NCBI GenBank assembly: GCA_002434595.1
Contig: DJKK01000116.1
Coordinates: 1 to 7,843, forward strand
Reading direction: 5' to 3'
DNA length: 7,843 nucleotides
Source: Alphaproteobacteria bacterium UBA6544
GTDB taxonomy: Bacteria; Pseudomonadota; Alphaproteobacteria; UBA8366
How positions within the stretch are numbered: the first letter of the stretch is position 1; each line of letters begins with the position of its first letter. The position numbers and the translations under genes were made by a program. Shown here one piece after another: positions 6,534-7,843 of this stretch. The notes under the pieces were generated by a model that was given only the letters and a program-made list of their open reading frames with translations, was not told where the DNA came from and ran no database searches.

Positions 6534-7150
6534 TCCGTGGCGCCGACCCACTCTAACAAGCGAACGACGCGTTGATCCCGGCTATGGCGCGCCCAACCGA
6601 GCGGCCCGCGCCCGGTATAGTCCCGCAGAGAAAAATCGAGTTGGTGCTCGACCAGAATTTCCAAGATCAATAACCGCGCCTCCTTCGCCGCAATCATCAG
6701 CGGTGTCATCCCTTGTCGATTTGGCACATTTGGGCTCGCACCCGCCACAAGCAGAATTTCCGCGATTTCTATTTGATCGTGAATCGCCGCGAGGCCGAGA
6801 GCCGTGTTCCCTTGATTGTCCTTGGTATCGAGGAATTTTGTGGCGGCGACGATAGCTTCAGCCATCTCAACGTCGCCGGCCTGCACTGCGATCATCAGAG
6901 GCGTCTGCCCGTCGCGATCGCGGACTTCCGGCGATTCACCGCGTGCGAGATAGTCGCGGACCGCTGAAAATTCGCCACTCCGCGCGGCAACGATAAACGG
7001 ATGCTCGAAGATCATTCGTGACCGCTGCGCCGCCGCATCCGTTCCAGCAAACAGCGCGGTGCAGATGATAGTGGCTGCAACGATCCAACCGGTGGTCAAA
7101 GTACCGGCAAACTTCCACACGATGTCGCTCCTCCGCCAAGGATGGATCAT
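6530..7150 (-). CDS. Exported ankyrin-repeat protein
   Basis: This 206-aa protein is probably periplasmic. The signal peptide has an N-terminal WRR, a hydrophobic stretch (about 14-36) and the likely cleavage GTDAAA|Q (after 41). Ankyrin repeats follow, roughly 49-79, 80-112, 113-145 and 146-178, with a partial capping repeat to 205. Diagnostic motifs are DGQTPLMIAVQAGDVEMAEA, QGNTALGLAA and RQGMTPLMIAA. Ankyrin repeats mediate protein binding; the partner is unknown. The ATG at 7150 has a perfect GGAGG (plus 7158-7162) 7 bp upstream. A TTG 57 bp further upstream (7207) keeps the frame open but has no ribosome site and overlaps a possible promoter. The gene is divergent from the DUF4149-like gene across about 118 bp, and convergent with the preceding gene on a shared CTAG. 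Confidence 0.9.
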   Translation of the reverse strand: MIHPWRRSDIVWKFAGTLTTGWIVAATIICTALFAGTDAAAQRSRMIFEHPFIVAARSGEFSAVRDYLARGESPEVRDRDGQTPLMIAVQAGDVEMAEAIVAATKFLDTKDNQGNTALGLAAIHDQIEIAEILLVAGASPNVPNRQGMTPLMIAAKEARLLILEILVEHQLDFSLRDYTGRGPLGWARHSRDQRVVRLLEWVGATD

Positions 7151-7157
7151 CGAGAAA

Positions 7158-7162
7158 CCTCC
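7158..7162 (-). promoter_or_regulatory. Ribosome binding site GGAGG deciding the ankyrin-protein start
   Basis: GGAGG on the minus strand lies 7 bp before ATG 7150. It favours this start over the in-frame TTG at 7207 and places the signal peptide at the N-terminus. Confidence 0.7.
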
Positions 7163-7176
7163 AACTTCCCTAAGCG

Positions 7177-7207
7177 ATTCTGAGCGGATACTGGCACGCT
7201 TTGTCAA
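7177..7207 (-). promoter_or_regulatory. Weak candidate promoter for the ankyrin-protein gene
   Basis: The minus strand has an exact TTGACA (7207-7202), a 19-bp spacer and CAGAAT (7182-7177, 4 of 6 matches to the -10 consensus). Initiation here would give a leader of about 20 bp before ATG 7150. The spacer is longer than ideal, so this is tentative. Confidence 0.25.
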
Positions 7208-7268
7208 GCGGTGGAGACGATTTAAGAGTTTCGGTGGTCAAGCTTTTACGGGAGCGTTAGGTTCAAGA

Positions 7269-7676
7269 ATGGCTTTGTTCACTCTGCACGTAGTTGCCTT
7301 GATCTGCGTCGCCAACGCATTTGGCGGGATGATCTTCTTCATGATGGTGTTAGCACCGGCCGCCTTCCGAACGCTTGAGCGCCCGCAGGCGGCTCGGATC
7401 ACGCGCCAAGTCTTTCCACGTTACGATATGTATCTGGCCGAATTGCAGGGTGCGGGAGGCGCCGCATTGTTGCCGGCGCATAGTTATGGTGTAAAGGTCA
7501 GCACATTAGGCATCACCTGCATCGTCAACTTGCTCCTACGGCAGTTCTTACTGCAGCGCACCGATCGTGTTCGCGTTTCCGGTCCGGCCACATTTTCACG
7601 GCTCCATCGATTGAGCGTTAACATAAACATCGGTCTGTTCGCCGCCGTCGCGACGGTTCTCGTTCGGCTCCTATAA
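7269..7676 (+). CDS. DUF4149-like small integral membrane protein
   Basis: This 135-aa inner-membrane protein resembles the DUF4149/TMEM205-type family, whose function is unknown. The start of the first helix is typical: ANAFGGMIFFMMVLAPAAFR (15-34), followed by RQVFPRY (46-52), which I associate with this family, and RLHRLSVNIN (111-120) before the last helix. Helices fall at about 5-30, 77-93 and 115-133. The segment where helix 2 is expected (53-72, AELQGAGGAALLPAHSYG) is unusually polar and may not cross the membrane. The ATG at 7269 puts the family motif at its normal place; the frame is open upstream to 7059, but that stretch crosses the ankyrin gene and its promoter region. A weak TAGG ribosome site lies 7 bp upstream. 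The TAA stop overlaps the ATG of the YcgN-like gene (TAATG). Confidence 0.78.
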   Translation: MALFTLHVVALICVANAFGGMIFFMMVLAPAAFRTLERPQAARITRQVFPRYDMYLAELQGAGGAALLPAHSYGVKVSTLGITCIVNLLLRQFLLQRTDRVRVSGPATFSRLHRLSVNINIGLFAAVATVLVRLL

Positions 7677-7843
7677 TGACGGAGGTTCCGTTCTGGCGTC
7701 GCAAGCGCCTCGCACAGATGACCCGCGAGGAATGGGAATCACTGTGCGACGGTTGCGGCAAATGTTGTCTCCACAAGCTCGAGGATGCGGACACGGGCGA
7801 GATCGCAATGACCGATGTCGCCTGTGACTACCTCGACTTGGAG
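7676..7843 (+). CDS. YcgN/UPF0260 family Cys-cluster protein, 5' part only
   Basis: The first 56 codons of a YcgN-like (UPF0260, YkgJ-type zinc/iron-chelating) protein run off the window end. The start reads MTEVPFW, then EEWESLCDGCGKCCLHKLED (18-37) and DTGEIAMTDVACDYLD (39-54). The CxxCxxCC cluster (C24, C27, C30, C31) and C50 are the metal-ligand candidates conserved in the family. The exact role of the family is unknown. The ATG overlaps the preceding TAA (TAATG), so translation is probably coupled to the DUF4149-like gene; no good Shine-Dalgarno site precedes it. The GGAGG at 7681-7685 is inside the gene and has no in-frame start after it. Confidence 0.93.
   Translation, partial: MTEVPFWRRKRLAQMTREEWESLCDGCGKCCLHKLEDADTGEIAMTDVACDYLDLE

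Noticed and set aside
7059..7268. 70-residue N-terminal extension of the DUF4149-like protein
   Set aside because: It overlaps the start, ribosome site and likely promoter of the ankyrin gene. The polar, Arg-rich text precedes a natural start with the family motif right after it.
1..7843. CRISPR array, tRNA, insertion sequence, attachment site, phage or defence genes
   Set aside because: I looked for repeated units, cloverleaf-like segments, terminal inverted repeats and transposase motifs on both strands and saw none that could be supported.

Overview
The window looks like chromosomal DNA of an alphaproteobacterium, probably near the Rhodospirillales or a related order. The best evidence is a complete RegB/RegA (ActS/ActR) redox two-component pair carrying the alphaproteobacterial signatures: GGxxNPF, HELGxPLATI, the RCRDI cysteine and the RegA-type helix-turn-helix. 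Family assignments are from memory of the families; no search was run.

Layout from left to right. Positions 1-572 (+) hold the 3' part of an EAL-domain gene in one continuous frame broken by four stop codons. Next is a minus-strand regB-regA operon (2475 to 601). Divergent from regB are a histidine phosphatase (2599-3222) and, 17 bp on, a membrane-anchored protein I do not recognise (3240-3788). A secreted SYLF-domain protein follows (3887-4576) after an AT-rich spacer. Positions 4573-5535 (-) hold a decayed cobD/cbiB gene with two in-frame stops, at least one frameshift and eroded core motifs. An RNase H-fold-like conserved protein (5625-6533, +) meets a secreted ankyrin-repeat protein (7150 to 6530, -) tail to tail on a shared CTAG stop. 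Divergent from the ankyrin gene are a DUF4149-like membrane protein (7269-7676) and a translationally coupled YcgN/UPF0260 gene that runs off the window at 7676.

Functional reading. RegB senses membrane redox state through the quinone pool and a reactive cysteine. It phosphorylates RegA, the global regulator of respiratory and other energy genes. The neighbours do not form an obvious single pathway. A histidine phosphatase, a cobD remnant and a protein whose relatives I recall being labelled 'cobalamin biosynthesis protein CbiG' lie within 4 kb, which hints at an eroded cobalamin-linked neighbourhood; this is inference.

The most notable signal is gene decay. Two of about eleven loci are clear pseudogenes, and both can still be read almost end to end. 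I saw no tRNA, rRNA, CRISPR array, insertion sequence, phage gene or defence system, and nothing that looks like a wholly new system.
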